Shown piece after piece: positions 17,186 through 24,959 of a stretch of DNA of 64,000 nt. This DNA is from Mesorhizobium sp. LHD-90. Its GTDB lineage: Bacteria; Pseudomonadota; Alphaproteobacteria; Rhizobiales; Rhizobiaceae. How positions within the stretch are numbered: the first letter of the stretch is position 1; the number at the start of each line of letters is the position of its first letter. The notes beneath the pieces were generated by a model. It made no database searches. It was not told the DNA's origin and worked only from the letters and a program-made list of their open reading frames with translations. The DNA is taken from NCBI RefSeq assembly GCF_030929505.1, contig NZ_JAVFVV010000007.1:186001-250000 (forward strand). The letters are read 5' to 3'. The position numbers and the translations under genes are program-made.

Positions 17186-18124
17186 ATGGCATCGATCACC
17201 ACCTCCGAAGCGCCGCGTGCGTCGGTCCTGTCGAGCCTGACCGAAAGCCGCGGCTTCCTCAGCGCATGGTTCATGCTGCCGTCGGCGGTTCTGCTGCTGG
17301 TCTTCCTCACCTATCCGCTGGGGCTGGGCGTGTGGCTCGGCTTCACCGACACGCGGGTCGGGCGGGCGGGCATCTTCATCGGCCTGGAGAATTACCAGTA
17401 TCTCTGGGACGATTCCATCTTCTGGCTCTCGGTGTTCAACACGCTGCTCTACACGATATCAGCCTCGATCCTGAAATTCGTGCTCGGCCTGTGGCTGGCC
17501 TTGATCCTGAACGAGAATCTGCCGCTGAAATCGTTCTTCCGGGCCATCGTGCTGCTGCCCTGGGTGGTGCCGACGGTGCTGTCGGCCATCGCCTTCTGGT
17601 GGATATTCGATTCGCAATTCTCCATCATCTCCTGGGCCTTGATGGAGTTGGGGCTGATCGACCACCGCATCAATTTCCTCGGCGACCCCACGAACGCGCG
17701 CGCATCGGTGATCGCAGCCAATGTCTGGCGCGGCATCCCCTTCGTGGCGATCACGCTGCTCGCCGGCCTGCAGACCATCCCACAGTCGCTCTACGAAGCG
17801 GCCACACTCGATGGCGCCGGGCGCTGGCAACTGTTCCGCTATGTGACGCTGCCGCTGCTCACCCCGATCATCGCCATCACCATGACGTTTTCGGTGCTGT
17901 TCACCTTCACCGACTTCCAGTTGATCTATGTGCTGACGCGCGGCGGACCGGTGAACGCCACGCACCTGATGGCGACCCTTTCCTTCCAGCGCGGCATTTC
18001 CGGCGGGCAACTGGGCGAGGGCGCGGCGATCGCGGTGGCGATGATCCCGTTCCTGCTGGCGGCGATCCTGTTCAGCTATTTCGGCCTGCAGCGGCGAAAG
18101 TGGCAGCAGGGCGGAGGCGACTGA
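17186..18124 (+). CDS. Sugar ABC transporter permease (MalF-like)
   Basis: A 312-residue inner-membrane permease with about six membrane segments, beginning AWFMLPSAVLLLVFLTYPLGLGVWLGFTD. The cytoplasmic EAA loop, which docks the ATPase, reads LYEAATLDGAGRWQLFRYVTLPLL (about residues 200-223). It pairs with the permease at 18126, one base apart. The repeat at 17024-17159 precedes it, and GAGGA lies upstream of the ATG. It forms the channel for the sugar delivered by the 15686-17011 binding protein. Confidence 0.93.
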   Translation: MASITTSEAPRASVLSSLTESRGFLSAWFMLPSAVLLLVFLTYPLGLGVWLGFTDTRVGRAGIFIGLENYQYLWDDSIFWLSVFNTLLYTISASILKFVLGLWLALILNENLPLKSFFRAIVLLPWVVPTVLSAIAFWWIFDSQFSIISWALMELGLIDHRINFLGDPTNARASVIAANVWRGIPFVAITLLAGLQTIPQSLYEAATLDGAGRWQLFRYVTLPLLTPIIAITMTFSVLFTFTDFQLIYVLTRGGPVNATHLMATLSFQRGISGGQLGEGAAIAVAMIPFLLAAILFSYFGLQRRKWQQGGGD

Positions 18125-18125
18125 C

Positions 18126-19019
18126 ATGGCAATCACCGAAACCCGCAACACGGTCGCCGGCGACGAAGGCGGCATGGGTTACCTGCAAAGCGTGCCGCGC
18201 AGGGTCGTCACCATCTATCTGCCGCTGCTGATCTTCGTCATCGTGCTGCTCTTCCCGTTCTATTGGATGGCAGTCACGGCGGTGAAGCCGAACGAGGAGA
18301 TGACCAACTTCAACGACTTCAGCCCGTTCTGGGTAGTCAACCCGACGCTGGAACACATACACTACCTCTTGTTCCAGACTTCCTATCCGGGCTGGTTGTG
18401 GAACACGATCCTGATTTCCACGGCCTCGACTTTCCTGTCGCTGCTGGCCTCTGTCTTCGCCGCCTATGCGATCGAGCGGCTGCGTTTTTCCGGCTCGCGC
18501 CAGACCGGCCTGGCGATCTTCCTCGCCTATCTCGTGCCGCCGTCGATCCTGTTCATCCCGCTGTCGGTGATGGTGTTCAACCTCGGCCTCTACGACACGC
18601 CCTTCGCGCTGATTCTCACCTATCCGACCTTCCTGGTGCCGTTCTGTACCTGGTTGCTGATGGGCTATTTCCGCTCCATCCCGTTCGAGCTGGAGGAATG
18701 TGCGCTGATCGACGGCGCCAGCCGCTGGCAGATTCTCACCAAGATCGTCCTGCCGCTGTCGGTGCCCGGCCTGATCTCGGCGGGCATCTTCGCCTTCACC
18801 CTGTCGTGGAACGAGTTCATCTACGCGCTGACCTTCATTCAGTCGTCGGAGAACAAGACTGTGCCGGTCGGCGTGTTGACCGAGCTGGTGCGCTCCGACG
18901 TCTATGAATGGGGCGCGCTGATGGCCGGCGCGCTGATCGGCTCGCTGCCCGTGGTGATCTTGTACTCGTTCTTCGTCGAGCACTATGTGTCGTCGATGAC
19001 CGGTGCGGTGAAGGAGTAG
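18126..19019 (+). CDS. Sugar ABC transporter permease (MalG-like)
   Basis: A 297-residue second permease of the same importer. Six hydrophobic segments are visible, with the EAA-loop sequence LEECALIDGASRWQILTKIVLPLSVPG. GGAGG lies before the ATG, within the end of the preceding gene. The early segment FPFYWMAVTAVKPNEEM is typical of MalG-type proteins. It is the last gene of the operon, and no enzyme genes follow to hint at the sugar. Confidence 0.93.
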   Translation: MAITETRNTVAGDEGGMGYLQSVPRRVVTIYLPLLIFVIVLLFPFYWMAVTAVKPNEEMTNFNDFSPFWVVNPTLEHIHYLLFQTSYPGWLWNTILISTASTFLSLLASVFAAYAIERLRFSGSRQTGLAIFLAYLVPPSILFIPLSVMVFNLGLYDTPFALILTYPTFLVPFCTWLLMGYFRSIPFELEECALIDGASRWQILTKIVLPLSVPGLISAGIFAFTLSWNEFIYALTFIQSSENKTVPVGVLTELVRSDVYEWGALMAGALIGSLPVVILYSFFVEHYVSSMTGAVKE

Positions 19020-19200
19020 GGTCCTTCGCGCGTATGTTGTGTCGGGCCCGGATGTAGACGCCGGGTTCGACTCGAAACTTGCAGCACCAGCAAATCCTTC
19101 CTGGAATAATCCCGTCCCTCCCGCGTTTCCTCCGCCGGCGGTTGCGAAATCGCCTGTATGAGTTATCACGACAGATGTCGGAGCGAGCGAGGGAACCATC

Positions 19201-20613
19201 ATGGCCGGTGTTGCGAAACGGCTGAAGCGGTTGGCGGCGGCGCTGGTCGCGCTGGGCGTGCTCGCAGCGATACTCGGTGAGACGGTGCCGCCCTTGGGCG
19301 CGATTGCCGGCGCCGGCATGGCCTTCGCCGATGACGATGATGGTGACGATGGCGGCGGCGGTGGCAGGCGTGGAGCACGGGGGGATGACGACGACCGGCG
19401 ACCGGCCGTGCGCCTGCGGGCGCCGCGCTGGCTATCGCCGCGCCGCTGGTTCGAGCCTAGGCGCGCGGCGCCTAGGCGGGCCGTTCAGCGCGGGGCGACA
19501 CCGCGTCGGGCACCGATTCCCCTACAGACCCGCGCCGAGGAGATCGTCGCCGTCGGCCTGACGCCGGCGGAACTGGAGCGACTGACGGCCGCCGGCTTCG
19601 TGGTTGCTGAACGCCGCCAGGTGGCGCTGCTCGGCGGCGACGTGTTTCGCCTGCGTGCGCCGACCGGGCAGCCGCTGGAGACCGCACTCGCGGAGGTGCG
19701 CGCCGCCTCGCCCCAGGCCGCCGCCGACTTCAACCACTTTTACCGGCCGGAACAGGACAATGGCTGCGCCGGTGGCCATTGCGCCAGCCATCTACTGGTC
19801 GCCTGGCCGGCGGTTTCGGGCGCGCCCGCCTGCTTGGGCTCGGTCAAGGTCGGCCTGATCGACACGGCGATCAATCCCGAGCACGACGCTTTTGCCGGCG
19901 GGCAGGTGGAGGTGGCCCGCATCGCCGACGCTGCCCCGCTGCCGGAATCGGCGCGCCAGCACGGCACGGCTGTGGCCGCGCTGCTGGTGGGTGCGCAAAA
20001 CTCGCGCACGCCGGGCCTGCTGCCGGGGGCCAGGCTGGTGGCGGTCGACGCCTTCCATCGCGGGTCCGGCAGCGACGACCGCGCCGACGTTTTTACCCTG
20101 GTGCGCGCCGTCGACTTGTTGGCGGGGCGCGGGATCGACGTCGTCAATCTCAGCCTGTCGGGGCCGGACAACGCGCTGCTCGCGCGCACCGTCGCGGCGG
20201 CCTCGGACAAAGGCAGCGTGCTGGTGGCCGCCGCCGGCAACAACGGTCCGCGCGCGGCGCCCGCCTATCCCGCCGCCTATGAGGCGGTGATCGCCGTGAC
20301 CGCGGTCGACAAGGCCAAGCGCGTCTATCGCCGCGCCAACCAGGGCGACTATGTCGATCTCGCAGCACCGGGCGTCGAGGTGTGGGCGGCGGCCTCCGTG
20401 CGCGGGGTTCGGCCCAAGACAGGCACCTCTTTTGCCGCGCCTTTCGTCACCGCCGCGGCGGCTCTGATCAAGGCCGGCGACCCCGAGGCCACGCCCCAGG
20501 TGATTGCTGAGCGCTTGACCCGCGCGGCGGAAGATCTGGGCGAACCCGGCCGCGACCCGGTGTTCGGCTGGGGGCTTCTCGATGCTTCGGGCGCGTGTGG
20601 GCGAGCGGGGTAA
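19201..20613 (+). CDS. Secreted S8 family (subtilisin-like) serine peptidase
   Basis: A 470-residue subtilase with the full catalytic triad: Asp221 in VGLIDTAINPEHD, His254 in ARQHGTAVAALLVG and Ser410 in KTGTSFAAPFVTAA, plus the oxyanion Asn347 in AAAGNNGPR. The N-terminus is a signal peptide (residues 1-43), followed by an Asp/Gly-rich stretch (DDDDGDDGGGGG) and an Arg/Pro-rich region to about residue 110. These are probably a disordered or metal-binding spacer before a propeptide-like domain (110-190). GAGGGAA precedes the ATG. It ends 6 bases from the convergent MttB-like gene. The substrate is unknown; export to the periplasm or outside is expected. Confidence 0.9.
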   Translation: MAGVAKRLKRLAAALVALGVLAAILGETVPPLGAIAGAGMAFADDDDGDDGGGGGRRGARGDDDDRRPAVRLRAPRWLSPRRWFEPRRAAPRRAVQRGATPRRAPIPLQTRAEEIVAVGLTPAELERLTAAGFVVAERRQVALLGGDVFRLRAPTGQPLETALAEVRAASPQAAADFNHFYRPEQDNGCAGGHCASHLLVAWPAVSGAPACLGSVKVGLIDTAINPEHDAFAGGQVEVARIADAAPLPESARQHGTAVAALLVGAQNSRTPGLLPGARLVAVDAFHRGSGSDDRADVFTLVRAVDLLAGRGIDVVNLSLSGPDNALLARTVAAASDKGSVLVAAAGNNGPRAAPAYPAAYEAVIAVTAVDKAKRVYRRANQGDYVDLAAPGVEVWAAASVRGVRPKTGTSFAAPFVTAAAALIKAGDPEATPQVIAERLTRAAEDLGEPGRDPVFGWGLLDASGACGRAG

Positions 20614-20618
20614 AGCCT

Positions 20619-22220
20619 CTAAAGCCCCATTCCGTTGCGGGGCAGGCGGATCAGGTCGCCGAATCTGGCGCGCAGCCGGTCGTCGAGAGTTTTCGGCACG
20701 TGGCGCGGAAAGCGTTCGGCCAGGACGCGTTTCTTCTCGGTGATAGCGCGCGAAAGAATGTCGGGTTTGCCTTTTTCGTTCCATTCCTTCGGCGAGAAAC
20801 GGTCGCCGACGGCGGGATAAAAGTATTCGGTCTGCATCAAGCGCAGCGTCTGCTCGTTGCCGAGATAGTGGCCGGGGCCGTTGAGGCAGACTTCGGCGAT
20901 GGTGTCGAGCGAGAGCGCTGCGTCGGAAACCTCGATGCCGCGCACGCAGCGCTGGCAATGGCCGAGCATGTCGTTGTCGATGATCAGGCTTTCCAGGCAG
21001 AAGCCGAGCAGCGAGGCGTGCATGCCGGCCGATTCGTAGACGAGGTTGAGGCCGGAAAGGCCGGCCATCACGTTGGTGATGCCCTTTTCATAGCCCGACT
21101 GGATGTCCGGGAGTTTTGAATCCGCCATGCCGGCGGCCGAGCCACCAGGCAGGTCATAAAATTGCGCCATCTGCGCGCAGGCCGCCGTCAGCAACGCCTG
21201 CTCGGCCGAGCCGCCAGACATGGCGCCGGTGCGCAGGTCCGAGACGAACGGCCAGGTGCCGAAGATGGCCGGATGGCCGGGTTTGATCGCGTTGACATAG
21301 ATGAGGCCGACCAGCACCTCGGCGACCGCCTGCACCACCGCGCCGGCAATCGCCGCAGGCGCAGTGGCGCCGGCCTGGCCCGCCGAGAGTAGCAGGATAG
21401 GGATGCCGCCCTCGACGCAGGCTTCCAGCACGCCGCAGGCATCCTCGGCGAACTTCATCGGCGGCACGACAAAGCAGTTGGAGTTCGAGACGAACGGCCG
21501 GGCGCGAAAATTCTCCTCGCCCCCGGCGATGGCGTAGAGCATCTCCAGTGCCGGCTTGACGTTCTCGCGCACGGTGAAGGACGTGCCGACGTGTTTCGAC
21601 GTTCCCATCACGCAGGCGTAGAGCGTGTTGAAATCCATCTCCAGCGGGTCGGGCACGTCGCGCGGCACCATCGGCCGCTGGAAGAAATGGATGTTGTCCA
21701 GTCCGTCGACCAGGCGGGCGGCGTCATAGATGTCCTGCAACAGCGATTCGCGGTACTCGCGTTTTTCGACATCGACCAGATGGACGGCGGCGCCCGCCGT
21801 GCCGTAATGCACGCGGCTGCCCTGGATCAGCATGTCGTGGCGAGAATCCTGGCCATGCAGGGTGAAATTGCGAGCGGCGTTCTTGATAGTGGCCTCGATC
21901 AGGCCGCGCGGAAAACGCAGGCGGCCGTCCGGCGACAGGGTCGCGCCGGCGCGCGTCAGCGCCTCGATGCAGGACGGGATGGCGTTGGCGAAGCCGACTG
22001 TTTCGAGCAGCGTCAGCACCGCTTCGTGGATACGTTCCAGGTCGTTCTGGACCAACGGTTTGTACCTGCCACCTTCCAGGCCGGGCCGGATCGGCCTGAT
22101 GTCGTCGGCCAGCGGTGCGGCTCGCAGGGCTCGCCGCGCCTCGCGGCCGCCGGAACGGCGCGAACGCCCGTCTCCTCCCGAATCATGGCCGGAAGTCTGC
22201 AATTCTGCCGTGACCGACAT
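20619..22220 (-). CDS. Trimethylamine methyltransferase (MttB) family protein, non-pyrrolysine
   Basis: A 533-residue member of the MttB superfamily (COG5598). Recognisable segments are YKPLVQNDLERIHEAVLTLLETVGFANAIPSCIEA near the N-terminus, VEKREYRESLLQDIYDAARLVDGLDNIHFFQRPMVPRD, and the C-terminal YFYPAVGDRFSPKEWNEKGKPDIL. Archaeal MttB needs an in-frame UAG for pyrrolysine. This frame is uninterrupted, so it belongs to the larger group lacking pyrrolysine, some of which demethylate glycine betaine or other quaternary amines onto a corrinoid protein. No corrinoid protein or MtbA-like gene is in the neighbourhood, so it is an orphan with unknown methyl donor and acceptor. Confidence 0.88.
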   Translation of the reverse strand: MSVTAELQTSGHDSGGDGRSRRSGGREARRALRAAPLADDIRPIRPGLEGGRYKPLVQNDLERIHEAVLTLLETVGFANAIPSCIEALTRAGATLSPDGRLRFPRGLIEATIKNAARNFTLHGQDSRHDMLIQGSRVHYGTAGAAVHLVDVEKREYRESLLQDIYDAARLVDGLDNIHFFQRPMVPRDVPDPLEMDFNTLYACVMGTSKHVGTSFTVRENVKPALEMLYAIAGGEENFRARPFVSNSNCFVVPPMKFAEDACGVLEACVEGGIPILLLSAGQAGATAPAAIAGAVVQAVAEVLVGLIYVNAIKPGHPAIFGTWPFVSDLRTGAMSGGSAEQALLTAACAQMAQFYDLPGGSAAGMADSKLPDIQSGYEKGITNVMAGLSGLNLVYESAGMHASLLGFCLESLIIDNDMLGHCQRCVRGIEVSDAALSLDTIAEVCLNGPGHYLGNEQTLRLMQTEYFYPAVGDRFSPKEWNEKGKPDILSRAITEKKRVLAERFPRHVPKTLDDRLRARFGDLIRLPRNGMGL

Positions 22221-22391
22221 GTCTTTTCTCTCGATTCGAGGCGCCGGCTAAGGTTTTTTGCAAGCCGGATTTGACGCCCTCGATTGCCCCTATGCGCAAG
22301 ACTATGCCGCGCCGCGTATTCGCGCGGATGGACCAGCCGATACGGTCGGATAGGCCAGGAATCCGGACGGTTGGTGGACGTCGCGGGTAAA

Positions 22392-22408
22392 ATAGGGTAG
22401 CCCCCTAT
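22392..22408. promoter_or_regulatory. DmeR/RcnR-type operator
   Basis: ATAGGG and CCCTAT are separated by TAGCC, which gives a G-tract/C-tract inverted repeat of the type bound by RcnR and related tetrameric repressors. It ends only three bases before the dmeR start codon, so repressor binding would block transcription or initiation of dmeRF. This fits autoregulation relieved by nickel or cobalt. Confidence 0.75.
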
Positions 22409-22411
22409 GCT

Positions 22412-22684
22412 ATGAGCCATATCGTCAGAGAAAAACCCAAGCTGCTTGCTCGCGTCCGCCGCCTGAAAGGCCAGATGGAGGCGGTCGAGCGCGCGCTGGA
22501 GACCGAGGTGCCTTGCGCCGAAATCCTCAACCTGGTGGCCTCGGTGCGGGGCGCGATCAACGGCCTGACAGCCGAGCTGATCGAGGACCATATCCGCGAG
22601 CATGTGGTCGAGGCAGCGGACAGCGCGTCGCGTTCGCGCGGCGCGGAAGAACTGATCGGCGTCGTGAGGACCTACCTGAAATGA
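22412..22684 (+). CDS. dmeR: Metal-sensing repressor, RcnR/DmeR type
   Basis: A 90-residue all-helical repressor of the CsoR/RcnR/FrmR family. The four ligands that define nickel/cobalt-sensing RcnR fall at exactly the same numbers here: His3, Cys35 (EVPCAE), His60 and His64 (EDHIREHVV). The DNA-binding helix RLKGQMEAVERALE is present. The gene overlaps the CDF exporter gene by ATGA, the arrangement of dmeRF in Rhizobium and Agrobacterium, where DmeR represses the operon until Ni(II) or Co(II) binds. An operator-like inverted repeat lies directly upstream. Confidence 0.93.
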   Translation: MSHIVREKPKLLARVRRLKGQMEAVERALETEVPCAEILNLVASVRGAINGLTAELIEDHIREHVVEAADSASRSRGAEELIGVVRTYLK

Positions 22685-23652
22685 GCAGCATTGCTTCCGG
22701 CGCGCACGAGCACGTCTTCCTGGGGCGCGACCATCGGCGCAACGAGATCCGCACCTGGCTGGTCATCGCGTTGACTGCAGCCATGATGGTGGCCGAGATC
22801 GCTGCAGGCACGATCTACGGCTCCATGGCGCTGGTCGCCGACGGCTGGCACATGGCTACCCATGCGGCGGCGATGCTGATCGCTGCGCTGGCTTATCTCT
22901 ATGCCCGCCGCAACGCCCGCAATCCGCGCTTCACCTTCGGCACCGGCAAGATGGGCGATCTCGCCGCCTTCGCCAGCGCGATCGTGCTGGCCCTTGTGGC
23001 GCTGATGATCGCCTGGGAGAGCCTGCTTCGGCTGCGCGCCCCCGTGCCGATCGATTTTTCGCAGGCGTTGGTCGTGGCTGCGCTTGGCCTTGGCGTGAAC
23101 CTCGTCAGCGCTTGGCTGCTGCGGGAGGATCATCATCATCACGATCACGGCAACTACGGCGGTCATCGCCATCATGATACGGACCATGCTCATGATCATC
23201 ACGGACACGACAGGCGCGGCGGCGCCCGTGACAACAATCTGCGCGCCGCCTATCTGCACGTTCTGGCCGACGCCCTGACCTCGGTGCTGGCGATCGTCGC
23301 CCTGCTGGCGGCAAGCATCTATGGCTGGCTGTGGCTCGATCCGGCGATCGGCATCTTCGGGGCGCTGGTCATCGCGCGCTGGTCATGGGGCCTGATCCGC
23401 AATGCCGGCGCGGTGTTGCTCGATTATGTGCCCAGGAGCGAAAACCTGCCCGACGAGATCCGACGGGCGGTGGAGACGGACAGCGACCGCATAACCGACC
23501 TGCATGTGTGGCAGCTCGGCCCCGGTCATCACGGCGCGATCATCGCGCTAGCCTCGGCGAAGCCGAAAGCGCCGTCCTACTATCGCGGAAAACTGGCCGG
23601 CATACACGACCTGTCGCATGTGACGATCGAGGTCGAACCGGCGGCAGTCTGA
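22681..23652 (+). CDS. dmeF: Cation diffusion facilitator, Ni/Co exporter
   Basis: A 323-residue CDF family antiporter with six membrane segments. The metal-site residues in segments 2 and 5 are in ADGWHMATHA and HVLADALTSVLA. Between segments 4 and 5 is a cytoplasmic His-rich loop (residues about 150-178, with runs such as DHHHHDHG and HAHDHHGHD), typical of DmeF. The C-terminal domain (about 245-323) is the usual ferredoxin-like metal sensor. The start ATG overlaps the dmeR stop. Export of cobalt and nickel from the cytoplasm is the expected role, judging by DmeF homologues and the DmeR partner. Confidence 0.94.
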   Translation: MSSIASGAHEHVFLGRDHRRNEIRTWLVIALTAAMMVAEIAAGTIYGSMALVADGWHMATHAAAMLIAALAYLYARRNARNPRFTFGTGKMGDLAAFASAIVLALVALMIAWESLLRLRAPVPIDFSQALVVAALGLGVNLVSAWLLREDHHHHDHGNYGGHRHHDTDHAHDHHGHDRRGGARDNNLRAAYLHVLADALTSVLAIVALLAASIYGWLWLDPAIGIFGALVIARWSWGLIRNAGAVLLDYVPRSENLPDEIRRAVETDSDRITDLHVWQLGPGHHGAIIALASAKPKAPSYYRGKLAGIHDLSHVTIEVEPAAV

Positions 23653-23690
23653 AGCAGCCGCCAGGCCCATGCGCCGGTCGAGTTGGTCCC

Positions 23691-24593
23691 TCAAGCCGCG
23701 CTGTTCACTTCCCGAAGATCGACGCGCTCGCCGCGCATGCGCTCAGCGTCGCGCGACGGCGACACCCCGAACATGCGGGCATATTCGCGGCTGAATTGCG
23801 AGGCGCTTTCATAACCGACGCGATAGGCGGCCTGGGTGGTGCTGGCGCTCACCACCATGAGCCGGCGTGCCTCCTGCAGTCGCAGCATCTTCTGGTATTG
23901 CAGCGGGCTCATCGCGGTGGCCGCCTTGAAGTGGCGGTGGAAGGAGGCGGGGCTCATGCCGGCGATCTCGGCCAGCGCCTCGACGCGGATGGCTTCGTCG
24001 AAATGCGCGCGAATCCAGTGGAGCGCCTGACGCACCTGCGACAGGCGGCTGTCGGCCCGCGCGATCTGGCGCAGCACGCCGCCCTGGGGTCCTTGCAGGA
24101 GCCGGTAGAGGATCTCGCGCTGCAGCATCGGCGCCAGCACCGGAATGTCTTCCGGCGCCTCGAGCAGGGCCAGCAGCCGCGCCCACGGGTCCAGCATCTT
24201 TTGCGTGACCGGGCTGACGCCGAAGCCGGCGGTCTGGCCGTCGGGCTGCACCGGCACGGCGGGGATAAGCGCCGCCAACTCCTCGCGGTCCAGCATCAGG
24301 GTGGCGCAGAGATAGGGATGCTCGCTGCTCGCCTCGACGATCTGGCCGGAAACCGGCAGTTCGAGCGAGGCGATGAAGAAGGAGGCTGGATCGTATCTGA
24401 GCATCCGGTCGCCGATCGTCACGTGCTTGGCGCCTTGCAGGACAAGGCAGAGCATCGGTGCGTAGACGGTGGGCGTCGGCCTGGTGACCGATCGGGCGAT
24501 GAGCACCGATACAGCCGGGGTGATCTGGATGCGGTCGGCGTCGCCGGCGTGACGCCTGACCAGATCGCACATGTCCGTCAACAGTTGCTGCAT
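23691..24593 (-). CDS. AraC family transcriptional regulator
   Basis: About 300 residues. The N-terminal cupin-like sensor (YAPMLCLVLQGAKHVTIGDRMLRYDPASFFIASLELPVSGQ) is the AraC_N type found in regulators next to aldo-keto or SDR genes. The C-terminal double helix-turn-helix contains IRVEALAEIAGMSPASFHRHFKAATAMSPLQYQKMLRLQEARRLM and YESASQFSREYARMFGVSP. I take the ATG at 24593; a second at 24572 is possible. Upstream in-frame sequence to 24818 is Arg-rich and not family-like. Its target is unknown, since it is convergent with dmeF and no enzyme gene lies divergent to it. Confidence 0.88.
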   Translation of the reverse strand: MQQLLTDMCDLVRRHAGDADRIQITPAVSVLIARSVTRPTPTVYAPMLCLVLQGAKHVTIGDRMLRYDPASFFIASLELPVSGQIVEASSEHPYLCATLMLDREELAALIPAVPVQPDGQTAGFGVSPVTQKMLDPWARLLALLEAPEDIPVLAPMLQREILYRLLQGPQGGVLRQIARADSRLSQVRQALHWIRAHFDEAIRVEALAEIAGMSPASFHRHFKAATAMSPLQYQKMLRLQEARRLMVVSASTTQAAYRVGYESASQFSREYARMFGVSPSRDAERMRGERVDLREVNSAA

Positions 24594-24959
24594 GACGGAT
24601 AGTTGGCGACGCGCACCGGCGTCCACAAGCCGGCCTGTTCCGCCCGATGGGCGATTTGATAGAAATAGGCAACAGATCGACTTGATCGGGCGCGGTCCGC
24701 CCGAAGCCGCATCCGCAATATCGCCGGCAACGACGCGCCTTTTTCGCGCCGATGCGGTCCTGCGCGCGCTTGCCAGGAGAAGTTTGCCGTGCGGGACGAC
24801 GACGAAGCCTTCGAGCACATGGAGCGCGCCGAGCTGCGCTATCGTTTCGTCATCGATGTCGCCTTGCCCGAGGCGGCGGAAGACGAATGGGGCGCCGCCG
24901 GCGCCCCATTCAATTTCTCGACGTTACTGTCGGCTCGCCGGCAACGCAGGCTGGACCGC
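24594..24959. other. Gap between AraC and MocR genes, no supported gene
   Basis: The region should hold the AraC gene promoter and the end of the MocR gene. A plus-strand frame from about 24789 (beginning RDDDEAFEHMERAELRYRF) runs on opposite the MocR gene. It matches nothing I know and its later part is low-complexity Arg-rich, so I do not call it. No hairpin terminator is obvious. Confidence 0.4.

Noticed and set aside
20619-22220. Pyrrolysine use in the MttB-like gene
   Set aside because: The frame contains no internal UAG, and no pyl genes are present, so this is the non-pyrrolysine group.
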